In this document: piece after piece, positions 44,142-55,444 of the stretch
How the letters are laid out: each line of letters starts with the position of its first letter
Position numbering within the stretch: the stretch's first letter is position 1
Origin: Thermomonas sp. XSG
Lineage (GTDB): Bacteria; Pseudomonadota; Gammaproteobacteria; Xanthomonadales; Xanthomonadaceae
NCBI RefSeq assembly: GCF_014678725.1
Contig: NZ_CP061497.1
Location: forward strand, 2,248,001-2,312,000
Direction of reading: 5' to 3'
Length of the DNA stretch: 64,000 bases
The notes under the pieces: model-generated
What the model was told of the DNA's origin: nothing
Seen by the model: only the letters and a program-made list of their open reading frames with translations
The model's database searches: none
Translations under genes and position numbers: made by a program

Positions 44142-45695
44142 ATGCCCGCGATCAAGCTCGCTACCCTGCGTCCCCTGCTGTTGACCACCGCGCTGGCGGT
44201 GGCCGGCGTCGGTGCCTGCAGTGGTCAGAACGCCGCCAATGCCCAAACGCCGCTGGCGACGCCGGCCGCCGCGCCCGCCCCCGAGCTGGTGGCCGGCCTG
44301 CCGGATTTCACCCGGTTGGTGGACCAGGTGGGGCCGGCGGTGGTCAGCGTGCAGGCGGAGATCGGCGGCCGGGTGCAGGCGGCGCAGGCTCGGCGGACGC
44401 CGCAGATGCCGGAAGACGGGGAGGAAGGCGACGAGCAGATCCCCGAGTTCTTCCGCCGCTTCTTCGGCCCCGGCATGACCCCCATGCCGGGCATGCCCGG
44501 CATGCCCGGCGCGCGTCCGCGCGGCACCTCGCTTGGCACCGGCTTCATCATTTCGGCCGACGGCTACCTGCTCACCAACCATCACGTGGTCGATGGCGCC
44601 GACACCGTGCGCATCAAGCTGTCCGACCGTCGCGAGTTCACCGCCAAGGTGGTGGGCAGCGACCCGCAGTCGGACGTGGCGCTGCTGAAGATCGACGCCA
44701 AGGGCCTGCCGGTGATGCGCATCGGCAATTCCGATGCGCTCAAGCCCGGCCAGTGGGTGGTGGCGATCGGTTCGCCGTTCGGCCTGGACCATTCGGTCAC
44801 CGCCGGCATCGTCAGCGCGGTCGGCCGTGCCAACCCCGGTGCCGACCAGCGCTACGTGCCCTTCATCCAGACCGACGTGGCGATCAACCGCGGCAATTCC
44901 GGCGGCCCGCTGCTGGACACCCGTGGGCAGGTGGTCGGCATCAACTCGCAGATCTTCAGCAATTCCGGCGGTTACATGGGCGTGAGCTTCGCCATTCCCA
45001 TCGACGTGGCGATGAACGCTGTGCAGCAGCTCAAGGCCACCGGCAAGGTGACGCGCGGGCAGCTGGGCGTGCAGATCCAGGGCATGGACCGGGATGCCGC
45101 CGGCGCGCTGGGGCTGCCCGATGCCAACGGCGCGCTGGTGGCGACGATCGAGCCGGGCAGCGCCGCGGAACGTGCCGGCCTGCAGCGCCAGGACGTGATC
45201 CGCAGCGTCAACGGCCAGCGCGTCTACGAATCCAGCGACCTGCCGCCGATCATCGGGGCTATGGCACCTGGAAGCCGGGTCACGCTGGAGGTGATCCGCG
45301 ATGGCAAGCCGCGCACCCTGATCGCGACCTTGGGTGCGCTCGATGAAAGCGTCGCCGCTGCCGGCGGCGAAACGGGCGGTAGCCAGAAGCCCGCAGCCCC
45401 CGCGCAGGCCAACCCGCTGGGCATCATCGGCCAGGAATTGACCGCACAGCAGCGCAGCGGCATGGGCCTGCAGCCGAAGGAGGGCGTGCTGATCGCCCGC
45501 GTCGAGGGCCCGGCCGCGCGGGAAGCGGGCCTGCAGCGCGGCGACGTGGTGCTGGCGGTGGGCCGCCACGACGTCGGCAGCGTGGATGCGCTCAACGCCC
45601 AGCTGCGCGCCGTCGGCGCCGACAAACCGGTGATGCTGCTGGTGCGGCGTGGTGGCGGCACCCGCTACGTCACGGTGACCCCGGTCGAGCGCTGA
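44142..45695 (+). CDS. mucD: Periplasmic serine protease MucD/DegP-type
   Basis: A 517-residue HtrA protease and chaperone that degrades misfolded envelope proteins. The triad is His148 (TNHHVVDGA), Asp178 (QSDVALLKID) and Ser253 (RGNSGGPLLD); two PDZ domains follow (RGQLGVQIQGMDRDAAG and GIIGQELTAQQRSGMGL). The N-terminus is a signal sequence ending VAGVGACSGQ, which also fits a lipobox with Cys27. A linker rich in Met-Pro-Gly (MTPMPGMPGMPG) sits before the protease domain. Third gene of the rpoE-rseA-mucD operon, as in Xanthomonas. Confidence 0.95.
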   Translation: MPAIKLATLRPLLLTTALAVAGVGACSGQNAANAQTPLATPAAAPAPELVAGLPDFTRLVDQVGPAVVSVQAEIGGRVQAAQARRTPQMPEDGEEGDEQIPEFFRRFFGPGMTPMPGMPGMPGARPRGTSLGTGFIISADGYLLTNHHVVDGADTVRIKLSDRREFTAKVVGSDPQSDVALLKIDAKGLPVMRIGNSDALKPGQWVVAIGSPFGLDHSVTAGIVSAVGRANPGADQRYVPFIQTDVAINRGNSGGPLLDTRGQVVGINSQIFSNSGGYMGVSFAIPIDVAMNAVQQLKATGKVTRGQLGVQIQGMDRDAAGALGLPDANGALVATIEPGSAAERAGLQRQDVIRSVNGQRVYESSDLPPIIGAMAPGSRVTLEVIRDGKPRTLIATLGALDESVAAAGGETGGSQKPAAPAQANPLGIIGQELTAQQRSGMGLQPKEGVLIARVEGPAAREAGLQRGDVVLAVGRHDVGSVDALNAQLRAVGADKPVMLLVRRGGGTRYVTVTPVER

Positions 45696-45769
45696 GCCCC
45701 GTAGGCCGGCGCCCGGTCGTGATCGCGGCCGGGCGCGTTGCCGCCCGGGCAGGGCTGCACTCGGGCCTG

Positions 45770-45778
45770 TGCGATAAT
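45770..45778 (+). promoter_or_regulatory. Extended -10 element before lepA
   Basis: TGC followed by GATAAT, 64 bases before the lepA start and after a GC-rich hairpin (GCGCCCGG, 45709; CCGGGCGC, 45729) that may end mucD transcripts. The same nine bases precede rpmF. No good -35 is visible. Confidence 0.45.
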
Positions 45779-45842
45779 GCACGGCTGTCTTTCCCACAGG
45801 CCGCGATCCCGCGGCCGTTGCCGCACTCAGCCGACGCCCCCC

Positions 45843-47651
45843 ATGCAGCACGATTCGATGCGGTTCATCCGCAACTTCTCCATCATCGCCCACGTCGACC
45901 ACGGCAAGTCGACCCTCGCCGATCGCATCATCCAGCTGTGCGGCGGCCTGCAGGCGCGCGAGATGGAAGCGCAGGTACTCGATTCCAACCCGATCGAGCG
46001 CGAACGCGGCATCACCATCAAGGCGCAGTCGGTCTCGTTGCCGTACACCGCGAAGGATGGCAATACCTACTTCCTGAACTTCATCGATACCCCTGGCCAC
46101 GTCGACTTCAGCTACGAGGTCAGCCGCTCGCTGGCCGCCTGCGAAGGCGCGCTGCTGGTGGTCGACGCGGCGCAGGGCGTGGAGGCGCAGTCGGTGGCCA
46201 ACTGCTACACCGCGGTGGAGCAGGGGCTGGAGGTGGTGCCGGTCCTCAACAAGATCGACCTGCCGACCGCCGACATCGACAAGGTGAAGGAGGAGATCGA
46301 GGCCGTCATCGGCATCGATGCGTCCGACGCGGTCGCCATCAGTGCCAAGACCGGGCTCAACGTCGGCGACGTGCTGGAGGCCATCGTCCAGCGCATCCCG
46401 CCGCCACAGCCGCGCGACACCGACAAGCTGCAGGCGCTGATCATCGACTCGTGGTTCGACAACTACCTGGGCGTGGTCTCGCTGGTGCGGGTCATGCAAG
46501 GCGAGCTGAAGTCCGGCGACAAGATGCTGGTGATGAGCACCGGCCGCACCCACCAGGTCGACGCGGTCGGCGTGTTCACCCCGAAGCGCAAGGTGCTGCC
46601 GGTGCTGCGCGCGGGTGAAGTGGGCTGGATCACCGCCTCGATCAAGGACGTGCACGGCGCGCCGGTGGGCGACACCCTGACCCTTGCCGGCGACCCGGCG
46701 CCGAAGCCGCTTCCCGGCTTCCAGGAAATGCAGCCGCGGGTGTTCGCCGGCCTGTTCCCGGTCGATGCCGAGGACTACCCGGCGCTGCGCGAAGCGCTGG
46801 ACAAGCTGCGCCTGAACGACGCCGCGCTGCGCTTCGAGCCGGAAAGCTCGGAGGCGATGGGCTTCGGCTTCCGCTGCGGCTTCCTCGGCATGCTGCACAT
46901 GGAGATCGTGCAGGAGCGGCTGGAGCGCGAGTACGACCTCAACCTCATCAGCACCGCGCCGACGGTGATCTACGAGGTGCTCAAGACCGACGGCACCGTC
47001 GTGCCGATGGACAACCCGGCCAAGCTGCCGCCGATCAACCAGGTGCAGGAGATACGCGAGCCGATCATCCGCGCCAACATCCTCACCCCCGAAGCCTACA
47101 TCGGCAACATCATCAAGCTGTGCGAGGAAAAGCGCGGCGTGCAGATCGGCATCACCTACATGGCCAGCCAGGTGCAGATCAGCTACGAGCTGCCGATGGC
47201 CGAGGTGGTGCTGGATTTCTTCGACAAGCTGAAGTCGGTGAGCCGCGGCTACGCCTCGCTGGACTATCACTTCCTGCGCTTCGACGCCGGCCCGTTCGTG
47301 CGCGTGGACACGCTGATCAACGGCGACCGCGTCGACGCGCTGTCGATCATCGTCCACCGCAGCCACGCCGACCGCCGTGGCCGCGAGCTGACCGAGAAGA
47401 TGAAGGACCTGATCCCGCGGCAGATGTTCGACGTGGCCATCCAGGCCGCGATCGGCGCGCAGATCATCGCCCGCACCACGGTCAAGGCGCTGCGCAAGAA
47501 CGTGCTGGCCAAGTGCTACGGTGGCGACGCGACGCGCAAGAAGAAGCTGCTGGAGAAGCAGAAGGAAGGCAAGAAGCGGATGAAGCAGGTCGGGCGGGTG
47601 GAAATCCCGCAGGAGGCCTTCCTCGCCGTGTTGCAGGTCGACAGCAAGTAA
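45843..47651 (+). CDS. lepA: Elongation factor 4 (LepA)
   Basis: A 602-residue ribosome-bound GTPase that affects translation initiation and elongation. G1 is [13 protein letters not shown], switch [15 protein letters not shown]4 NKIDLP. The C-terminal domain ends [33 protein letters not shown], diagnostic for LepA. ATG at 45843 ([13 protein letters not shown]) or 45858 (MRFIRNFS) could start; the second aligns with E. coli. The lepA-lepB order is conserved. Confidence 0.97.
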   Translation: MQHDSMRFIRNFSIIAHVDHGKSTLADRIIQLCGGLQAREMEAQVLDSNPIERERGITIKAQSVSLPYTAKDGNTYFLNFIDTPGHVDFSYEVSRSLAACEGALLVVDAAQGVEAQSVANCYTAVEQGLEVVPVLNKIDLPTADIDKVKEEIEAVIGIDASDAVAISAKTGLNVGDVLEAIVQRIPPPQPRDTDKLQALIIDSWFDNYLGVVSLVRVMQGELKSGDKMLVMSTGRTHQVDAVGVFTPKRKVLPVLRAGEVGWITASIKDVHGAPVGDTLTLAGDPAPKPLPGFQEMQPRVFAGLFPVDAEDYPALREALDKLRLNDAALRFEPESSEAMGFGFRCGFLGMLHMEIVQERLEREYDLNLISTAPTVIYEVLKTDGTVVPMDNPAKLPPINQVQEIREPIIRANILTPEAYIGNIIKLCEEKRGVQIGITYMASQVQISYELPMAEVVLDFFDKLKSVSRGYASLDYHFLRFDAGPFVRVDTLINGDRVDALSIIVHRSHADRRGRELTEKMKDLIPRQMFDVAIQAAIGAQIIARTTVKALRKNVLAKCYGGDATRKKKLLEKQKEGKKRMKQVGRVEIPQEAFLAVLQVDSK

Positions 47652-47675
47652 GGCATTGGCCCTGGAGAACATCGC

Positions 47676-48464
47676 ATGATGGTGTGGTTCGAAACGATCC
47701 TGGTCACCCTGACCCTGCTGACCGGCCTGGTCTGGCTGCTGGACAAGCTGTTTCTGGCCAAGCGCCGCGCCGCCGCGGCCGGACCGCTGGACGAGGTGAA
47801 GGAACCGCTTCTGGTCGATTACTCCAAGGCGTTCTTTCCGGTGCTGGCGCTGGTGCTGGGGCTGCGCAGCTTCGTCGCCGAGCCGTTCCGGATCCCCTCC
47901 AGCTCGATGATGCCGACCCTTCTGATCGGCGATTTCATCCTGGTCAACAAGTTCAGCTATGGCCTGCGCTGGCCGATCAGCAACAAGAAGTTCGTCGAAC
48001 TGGGCGAGCCGGCGCGTGGCGACGTGGTGGTGTTCCGGCCGCCGCACCACCCGCGCGAGGACTGGATCAAGCGCGTGATCGGCGTGCCGGGCGATGTCAT
48101 CGGCTACCACGACCACAAGATCAGCGTGAACGGGCAGGTGCTGCCATACCGGGTGGAAGGGGTCTACACCGGGGTCGGCCAAGGCGCCGGCGAAACCGGG
48201 GACAGCAAGCTGACCGAGGGCATGCCCGGGCGCCCGCATTTCGTGCTGGAAGGCGAGTTCAGCGTCGCCGATGGTGACTGGACGGTCCCGGCGGGGCATT
48301 ATTTCGTCATGGGCGACAACCGCGGCAACAGCGAGGACAGCCGGTTCTGGGGGTTCCTGCCGGAAACCAACCTGCGCGGGAAGGCGTTCATGGTGTGGAT
48401 GAACTTCGACGCCAGCGCGGATCACTGGGTGGACGTTTCCCGTATCGGAACACGTATTCCTTGA
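47676..48464 (+). CDS. lepB: Signal peptidase I
   Basis: Removes signal peptides at the periplasmic face of the inner membrane. The 262-residue protein has two N-terminal membrane helices, catalytic Ser77 (IPSSSMMPTLLIGDFILVNKF), catalytic Lys132 (DWIKRVIGVPGD), and the box E region GHYFVMGDNRGNSEDSRFWGFLPE. It follows lepA by 24 bases and precedes a DUF4845 gene, as in other gammaproteobacteria. Confidence 0.97.
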   Translation: MMVWFETILVTLTLLTGLVWLLDKLFLAKRRAAAAGPLDEVKEPLLVDYSKAFFPVLALVLGLRSFVAEPFRIPSSSMMPTLLIGDFILVNKFSYGLRWPISNKKFVELGEPARGDVVVFRPPHHPREDWIKRVIGVPGDVIGYHDHKISVNGQVLPYRVEGVYTGVGQGAGETGDSKLTEGMPGRPHFVLEGEFSVADGDWTVPAGHYFVMGDNRGNSEDSRFWGFLPETNLRGKAFMVWMNFDASADHWVDVSRIGTRIP

Positions 48465-48516
48465 TCGACGCCTGGCCATCAGGGGCATGGCCGTTCAACC
48501 AAGAGGGGATGCACGA

Positions 48517-48900
48517 ATGAAGCAGAAACAGCGCGGAATAACGATGCTGGGGTTCCTGATGGTGCTGTGCCTTGTGATCTTCTTCGCTTTTTGCGCGATG
48601 AAGATCGTGCCCATGTACATCGAGTTTTACTCGGTGAAGCAGGCGCTCAAGGGGCTGGCCGAAGACCAGTCCCTGGCTGGCGCGAGCAAGGAGAAGATCC
48701 GCGAGATGTACCTGCGCCGGCTCGAGATGAGCTACGCCGACAACGTCAAGAAGATGGACGCGATGAAGTTCGAGTCCGGCGACGGCGGGGTGAAGATGGT
48801 GGTGGACTACGAGCGTCGCGAGTCGCTGCTTGCCAACCTCGACGTGGTCGGCAAGTTCCACGCCGAGCAGGTGCTGACGCGTGGCACCAGCGGCGAGTGA
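48517..48900 (+). CDS. DUF4845 membrane protein
   Basis: A 127-residue protein starting [32 protein letters not shown], a charged head and one membrane helix similar in look to a type IV prepilin, followed by a periplasmic helical region. DUF4845 proteins sit between lepB and rnc in many proteobacteria; the role is unknown. GAGGGG lies before the ATG at 48517. Its last 20 bases overlap the rnc frame. Confidence 0.88.
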   Translation: MKQKQRGITMLGFLMVLCLVIFFAFCAMKIVPMYIEFYSVKQALKGLAEDQSLAGASKEKIREMYLRRLEMSYADNVKKMDAMKFESGDGGVKMVVDYERRESLLANLDVVGKFHAEQVLTRGTSGE

Positions 48901-49567
48901 TCGCACGCCGTCGGCGTTCGCCGGCCATGTGTTTGCGGACCCCGCGCTGCTGGCGCAGGCGCTGACCCACCGCAGCGCGGGCAGTCCGAACAACGAGCGG
49001 TTGGAATTCCTCGGCGACGCACTGGTCAACCAGTTCGTCGCCGAGGCGCTTTACCGGCACTGGTCGAAGGCCGACGAGGGCGCGCTGACCCGCGCCCGGG
49101 CCGAACTGGTGCGGGAATCCGCGCTGGCGGGCATCGCCCGCCGGCTGGATATCGGGCCGCGGCTGGTGATGGGGCCGGGCGAAATGAAGACCGGCGGCCA
49201 TCGCCGCGATTCCATCCTGGCCGACGCGGTCGAGGCCATCGTCGCCGCGATCTACCTGGACGCCGGTTTCGACGCCTGCCGGGCGACGGTGCTGCCCTGG
49301 TTCGCGCCCCTCATCGACGCCCTGCCGCCGCCCAACAAGGTCGGCAAGGACGCCAAGACCCGCCTGCAGGAATGGCTGCAGGGGCGGCAGCACCCGCTGC
49401 CGGTCTATGCGCTGCTGCATGAGGGCGGCGAGGACCACGCACGGATCTTCAGCGTCAGCTGCACCCTTGCCAGCCCGGCCCTGCGCACCGAAGGGGAGGG
49501 AAGCTCGCGGCGCGCCGCCGAGCAGGTTGCCGCGGGCGCGATGCTGGAACTCCTCGAGTCCTGCTGA
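48881..49567 (+). CDS. rnc: Ribonuclease III
   Basis: Cuts double-stranded RNA in rRNA and mRNA processing. The 228-residue protein has the signature [13 protein letters not shown] with Glu42 and Asp46, the second acidic pair Asp115 and Glu118 ([16 protein letters not shown]), and a C-terminal double-strand RNA-binding domain ([18 protein letters not shown] onward). The only usable start is the GTG at 48881, which overlaps the DUF4845 gene by 20 bases, implying coupled translation. era follows after 76 bases. Confidence 0.95.
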   Translation: MAPAASDRTPSAFAGHVFADPALLAQALTHRSAGSPNNERLEFLGDALVNQFVAEALYRHWSKADEGALTRARAELVRESALAGIARRLDIGPRLVMGPGEMKTGGHRRDSILADAVEAIVAAIYLDAGFDACRATVLPWFAPLIDALPPPNKVGKDAKTRLQEWLQGRQHPLPVYALLHEGGEDHARIFSVSCTLASPALRTEGEGSSRRAAEQVAAGAMLELLESC

Positions 49568-49643
49568 CCCCAGCTGCACGGCCCTCGTCCGGGAATCTGC
49601 GGCAATTGAAGCGGCGGACCGGGCCGCGCTCTACAATCCGCCC

Positions 49644-50564
49644 ATGAATCCCACATCCCGCAGCGGCGCGGTGGCCGTCATCGGCCGCCCCAACGTCGGC
49701 AAATCCACCCTGGTCAATGCGCTGGTCGGCGCCAAGATCAGCATCACCTCCAACCGTCCGCAGACCACCCGGCACCGCCTGCTGGGCATTGCCACCTTCC
49801 CCGGCGGCCAGCTGCAGCTGGTGGACACGCCCGGCATCCACGGCGAGCAGGGCAAGCGCTCCGGCAAGGCGATGAACCGGATGATGAACCGCGCCGCCCG
49901 CGGCGCGCTGGAAGGCGTGGACGCCGCGCTGCTGGTGATCGAGGCCGGGCGCTGGGACCACGAGGACGGACTGGCCTTCGACGCACTGCGCGAGGCCGGC
50001 CTGCCGGTGGTGCTGGTGGTCAACCAGGTCGACAAGCAGAAGGACAAGACCGCGCTGCTGCCGTTCATCGCCAAGGTGACGGAAGGGCGCGAATTCGCCG
50101 CGGTGCATCCGTTGTCGGCGCTCAAGCGCAGCGGGCTGGAGCCGCTGGTCGCCACCCTGCTCGGGCTGATGCCGGAGGGCGAGCCGGCATTCGGCGAGGA
50201 CGAGATCACCGACAAGAGCCAGCGCTTCCTCGCCGGCGAGCTGGTGCGCGAGCAGCTGATGCGTCGGCTCGGCGAGGAACTGCCGTATTCCACCACGGTG
50301 GAAGTGGAGCGGTTCGAGGAAGAACCCTCGCCCAAGGCCGGCGTGATGTACCGCATCGATGCGGTGATCTGGGTCGAGCGCGAGGGCCAGAAGGCCATCG
50401 TGATCGGCAAGGGCGGCGAGCGCCTGCGCGACATCGGCAAGCATGCCCGCGAGCAGATGGAGCGGCTGTTCGACGCCAAGGTGTTCCTGCAGACCTGGGT
50501 GCGGGTGCGCGAAGGCTGGAGCGACGACGAAGCCGCGCTGCGCGCGCTGGGCTATCACGACTAG
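49644..50564 (+). CDS. era: GTPase Era
   Basis: Ribosome-assembly GTPase that binds the 3' end of 16S rRNA. The 306-residue protein has G1 GRPNVGKST (14-22), switch region RPQTTRH, G3 DTPG, G4 NQVDK and a C-terminal KH domain ([30 protein letters not shown]). A TACAAT box at 49632 and TTGAAG at 49606 lie before it, but the 20-base spacing is long. The rnc-era-recO order is conserved. A hairpin starts at the last base of the stop codon. Confidence 0.97.
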   Translation: MNPTSRSGAVAVIGRPNVGKSTLVNALVGAKISITSNRPQTTRHRLLGIATFPGGQLQLVDTPGIHGEQGKRSGKAMNRMMNRAARGALEGVDAALLVIEAGRWDHEDGLAFDALREAGLPVVLVVNQVDKQKDKTALLPFIAKVTEGREFAAVHPLSALKRSGLEPLVATLLGLMPEGEPAFGEDEITDKSQRFLAGELVREQLMRRLGEELPYSTTVEVERFEEEPSPKAGVMYRIDAVIWVEREGQKAIVIGKGGERLRDIGKHAREQMERLFDAKVFLQTWVRVREGWSDDEAALRALGYHD

Positions 50565-50604
50565 GCGCTCCGCCTCCCGGTGCGGGGGCTTCAGCCGGAG
50601 CGCC
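50564..50604 (+). other. Hairpin between era and recO
   Basis: GGCGCTCCG (50564-50572) pairs perfectly with CGGAGCGCC (50596-50604) around a 23-base loop. It has no T run, so it is more likely an mRNA 3'-end or processing structure, perhaps for the RNase III encoded just upstream, than a terminator. Confidence 0.4.
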
Positions 50605-50673
50605 CCGCTTGCGGCTGGCCGCAGCGCGCAACGGAGCGACGGCCGCGGTCGGGGCCACTCCTAGAATAGGCAC

Positions 50674-51417
50674 ATGCGCTACGCCGCCGAAGCCGCCTTC
50701 GTCCTGCATGCCCGCCCGTGGCGGGAAACCAGCCTGCTGGTCGAAGTCCTGAGTGCGGAGCACGGCCGCATCGGGCTGGTGGCGCGGGGGGTGTCGGGGC
50801 CGAAGAAGCATGTGCTGCGCGCGGCGTTGCAGCCACTGCAGTCGATCCGTTTCGATGCCGTGCAGAAGGGCGAACTGGCGCAGCTGGCCACTGCCGAGGC
50901 GGTGGACGCCGCGCCGCTGCTGCAGGGCGATGCCGCGCTGGCGGCGTTCTACGTCAACGAACTGTGCCTGCGCCTGGCGCCGCGGCATGTGCCGCAGCCG
51001 GAACTGCACGCGGGCTATGCGCAGGTGCGCGAGCGCCTGCGTGGCGGCGAACCGCTGGCGTGGACGCTGCGCCGGTTCGAGCGCGACCTGCTGGAGGCGC
51101 TTGGGGTGGGGTTGGCGTTCGGGCTGGACGGTGACGGCGGCGACATCGATCCTGCCGCACGCTACCGGCTGGATCCCGAGGAAGGGCCGCGCCGCCTGCG
51201 CAGCGAGCGCGCAGGCGAACGCCGCGATACTGCGACTGGTCGCGCGCTGCTGGCGCTGGCGGCGGACCTGCAGCCAGGAAGCGAGGACCTGGCCAGCCTG
51301 CGCCTGCCGCTGCGGACGGTGCTGCTGCACCATCTCGGTGGTCGCGGGCTGAAGTCGTGGGAAATGCTGGGCGAGTTGGGGCGGTTGGGCGCGCCGAAGG
51401 AGATCGGTGCGCCCTGA
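50674..51417 (+). CDS. recO: DNA repair protein RecO
   Basis: Acts with RecR (gene at 11367) to put RecA on SSB-coated gaps. The 247-residue protein has an N-terminal OB fold ([35 protein letters not shown]) and a helical C-terminal domain ([28 protein letters not shown]). It lacks zinc cysteines, as in E. coli RecO. TAGAAT at 50662 is close to the ATG. In E. coli pdxJ comes next; here the convergent rnk gene does. Confidence 0.95.
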   Translation: MRYAAEAAFVLHARPWRETSLLVEVLSAEHGRIGLVARGVSGPKKHVLRAALQPLQSIRFDAVQKGELAQLATAEAVDAAPLLQGDAALAAFYVNELCLRLAPRHVPQPELHAGYAQVRERLRGGEPLAWTLRRFERDLLEALGVGLAFGLDGDGGDIDPAARYRLDPEEGPRRLRSERAGERRDTATGRALLALAADLQPGSEDLASLRLPLRTVLLHHLGGRGLKSWEMLGELGRLGAPKEIGAP

Positions 51418-51427
51418 CCGCGCCGGC

Positions 51428-51856
51428 TCAGCGGTGCAGCTCGCCCGCCGCTTCCGGCTGGTAGCGGATCGACAGTACGTGCAGGCGGGCGCTGCGGCCG
51501 CCCGGCATCGGCCAATCGATGCTGTCGCCCACCCGCAGGCCCAGCAGGGCGCTGCCCACCGGGGCTAGGATCGATACCTTGTCGCTGCTGCCATCGGCAT
51601 CACGTGGATACACAAGAGTCAGCTCGTACTCGTGCGCTTGCTCCTGGTCGTCGATCACCTTCACCAGGGCGGTGGAATTCATGGTGATGACGTCGTCGGG
51701 CATCTCGCCGGGCTCGACCAGCTCGGCACGCTCCAGCTCCTCGCGCAGCGGTGCGGTGTTGAGGCTGCGGTACTGCGGACGGTCCAGCAGGTCCTCGATG
51801 CGCTCCACGTCCACGCGGGACAGCAGCAGGGCGGGACGTTGGGTGGCGGTGCTCAT
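51428..51856 (-). CDS. rnk: Rnk-type regulator of nucleoside diphosphate kinase
   Basis: A 142-residue GreA/GreB-like protein. The N-terminal part (LLLSRVDVERIEDLLDRPQYR) is the short coiled coil of Rnk, and the C-terminal domain (ITMNSTALVKVIDDQ...YELTLVYPRDADGSSDKVSILAPVGSALLGLRVGDSIDWPMPGG) is the FKBP-like domain that contacts RNA polymerase. The short coiled coil distinguishes it from true Gre factors. AGGAG lies before the ATG at 51856. Confidence 0.9.
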   Translation of the reverse strand: MSTATQRPALLLSRVDVERIEDLLDRPQYRSLNTAPLREELERAELVEPGEMPDDVITMNSTALVKVIDDQEQAHEYELTLVYPRDADGSSDKVSILAPVGSALLGLRVGDSIDWPMPGGRSARLHVLSIRYQPEAAGELHR

Positions 51857-51966
51857 GTTGGCAAAGGCTCCTGCAAAGCAATGCGGGCGGCGCGGCTGGC
51901 GCGTCGCCCGCGGATATCTTGGAATTTGGGGGAACATTAGCCGCGATTCAACGGCCCGGCAACCTT

Positions 51967-52338
51967 TCAGGGAAACAGGAAGCCGGCCACGACCCGCCGG
52001 CCCTCGCCGGCCAGCACCGTGTAGGTCCGCGCGGCCGCAGCGTTGGACATGACCTCGATGCCGACGCCGCGCTGCAGGCAGGTCGCCAGGGCCGCCGCCG
52101 GGGGGAACACCTGGCGGGCACCAGTGCCCAGCAGCAGCAGTTCGGGGGCCAGCGCGAGTAGCGGCTCCAGGTCGGTGGGCGCGAGCGCAGACGCATCGCG
52201 CACCGGCCAGTTCTCGACCAGTGCCTCCGGGGCGACGATGAAACTGGCTGTCATCCGCCGCTCGTTGACCAGCGCACTGCCGCCATCGGCACCGCGCAGG
52301 AAATACTGGTAGTCCGGGCGTTCGAGGTTCAGCTGCAT
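51967..52338 (-). CDS. Mth938-like (DUF498) protein
   Basis: A 123-residue protein of the Mth938/NDUFAF3 fold, starting MQLNLERPDYQYFLRGADGGSALVN, with LAPELLLLGTGARQVFPPAA and GIEVMSNAAAARTYTVLAGEGRRVVAGFLFP. The eukaryotic relative helps assemble respiratory complex I; the bacterial role is not known. No catalytic residues stand out. It lies between rnk and yhbY, all on the minus strand, with only 19 bases to yhbY. Confidence 0.85.
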   Translation of the reverse strand: MQLNLERPDYQYFLRGADGGSALVNERRMTASFIVAPEALVENWPVRDASALAPTDLEPLLALAPELLLLGTGARQVFPPAAALATCLQRGVGIEVMSNAAAARTYTVLAGEGRRVVAGFLFP

Positions 52339-52357
52339 CGGTCGAGGTCTGCTGCGG

Positions 52358-52663
52358 TCAGCCGCGGGGCAGGACGATCTGCCGCTTGTCCCTGCTCGGG
52401 CGATAGAGCACCGCGGTGTGGCCGATCCGCTGCACCAGCGCGGCATCGGCGCGCTCGGCCAGGCTGGTGATCATGGCGTCCCGCGCCTCCCGGTCCTCGC
52501 CTGCGACCTTCACCTTGATCAGCTCATGGTGTTCCAGGGCCAGTTCGACCTCCGCCACCAGTGCCTCGGTGATGCCCTTGCCGCCCACCTGGAGCATCGC
52601 CTTGAGGTCGTGCGCCTGGCCGCGCAGGAAGCGGATCTGGGCGTTGGTCAGGGCAATCGGCAT
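52358..52663 (-). CDS. yhbY: Ribosome assembly RNA-binding protein YhbY
   Basis: A 101-residue CRS1-YhbY (CRM) domain protein that binds pre-50S particles. It shows LTNAQIRFLRGQAHDLKAMLQVGGKGITEALVAEV and the GxxG-type loop VGGKG, then HELIKVKVAGEDREARDAMI. The ATG at 52663 matches the family. It is divergent from rlmE, the same arrangement as in E. coli, where both neighbours act on the large subunit. Confidence 0.95.
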   Translation of the reverse strand: MPIALTNAQIRFLRGQAHDLKAMLQVGGKGITEALVAEVELALEHHELIKVKVAGEDREARDAMITSLAERADAALVQRIGHTAVLYRPSRDKRQIVLPRG

Positions 52664-52749
52664 GCGGCACGCAGCGGAATAAAAGGAGGGAGCGCAGGGT
52701 ATCATGCGGAGGATGGGGGCCGCCCGCGGGCGGCTCCATTCCCCCACGA

Positions 52750-52770
52750 CCCTCCCGCCCCCCGGGAGGG
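52750..52770. repeat. GC hairpin over the rlmE ribosome site
   Basis: CCCTCCC (52750-52756) pairs with GGGAGGG (52764-52770) around a seven-base loop. The right arm contains the probable Shine-Dalgarno of rlmE (ATG at 52782). It resembles the other REP-like palindromes at 1672 and 28982, but its position would mask translation. Confidence 0.5.
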
Positions 52771-52781
52771 GGACGACAGGC

Positions 52782-53429
52782 ATGGCGACCCGCAGCAAAT
52801 CCAGCCAGCGCTGGCTCAAGGAACACTTCTCCGACCCCTTCGTGAAGAAGGCGCAGGCCGAGGGCATGCGCTCGCGTGCCGCCTACAAGCTCGAAGAACT
52901 GGTGGAGCGCGACCGCCTGCTCAAGCCCGGCATGGTGGTGGTGGACCTCGGTGCGGCGCCCGGCGGCTGGTCGCAATGGGTGCGCCAGGAACTGGACCGG
53001 CTGGACGTGAACCGTCCCGGGCGGGTCATCGCCAGCGACATCCTGGAGATGCCCTCGCTGGCCGGGGTGGACTTCCTTCATGGCGATTTCAGGGAAGATG
53101 CGGTTCTATCGCAGCTGCTGCAGATGCTGAACGGTGAACAGGTCGACCTTGTCTTGTCCGACATGGCCCCCAATAAGAGCGGTATGACGGCGGTGGACCA
53201 GCCGCGCGCGATGCACCTGGCGGAACTGGCCATGGACTTCGCCGATGGCCAGCTCCGTACCGGCGGCACGTTCCTGATCAAGCTGTTCCAGGGAACGGGA
53301 TTCGATGATTACGTGCGGGAACTGCGGCGGCGTTACGCCAAGGTGGTGATCCGCAAGCCGGCGGCCTCGCGCAACCGTTCGCCGGAGGTATACGCACTGG
53401 CCACCGGCAAGCTGGCACAGATCAAGTGA
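52782..53429 (+). CDS. rlmE: 23S rRNA 2'-O-methyltransferase RlmE (FtsJ)
   Basis: Methylates the ribose of U2552 in 23S rRNA. The 215-residue protein has the K-D-K-E set: Lys36 (RAAYKLEEL), the Asp of [12 protein letters not shown], the Lys of FLIKLFQG and the Glu of SPEVYALA, plus the SAM loop [15 protein letters not shown] at 52782 ([16 protein letters not shown]) fits the family. An in-frame ATG at 52704 after AAAAGGAGG would add 26 poorly conserved residues. It is a heat-shock gene in E. coli and leads the rlmE-ftsH unit. Confidence 0.96.
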   Translation: MATRSKSSQRWLKEHFSDPFVKKAQAEGMRSRAAYKLEELVERDRLLKPGMVVVDLGAAPGGWSQWVRQELDRLDVNRPGRVIASDILEMPSLAGVDFLHGDFREDAVLSQLLQMLNGEQVDLVLSDMAPNKSGMTAVDQPRAMHLAELAMDFADGQLRTGGTFLIKLFQGTGFDDYVRELRRRYAKVVIRKPAASRNRSPEVYALATGKLAQIK

Positions 53430-53472
53430 TGTTCCACAACGACGTGACGCGGAAGGACTGCCAAGGGCCGAC

Positions 53473-55377
<1,905 letters not shown>

Positions 55378-55400
55378 GCGATGCTTGCCGCAGGATGACG

Positions 55401-55429
55401 AAAAGGCCAGAGTTCGCTCTGGCCTTTTT
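55401..55429 (+). terminator. UUCG terminator after ftsH, just before folP
   Basis: AAAAGGCCAGAG-ttcg-CTCTGGCCTTTTT: a perfect 12-bp stem with a TTCG tetraloop and T run. It ends 15 bases before the folP ATG, leaving no room for a separate promoter downstream. It also reads well on the opposite strand. Confidence 0.9.
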
Positions 55430-55444
55430 CGTTGGCGGATCCCG

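Noticed and set aside
42999-48488. Very long open frame (about 1,830 codons) on the minus strand opposite rpoE-rseA-mucD-lepA-lepB
   Set aside because: It is the mirror of well-identified genes. In GC-rich DNA with strong third-position bias, antisense stops are rare; the translation is Arg/His/Gln/Ala-rich without domains.
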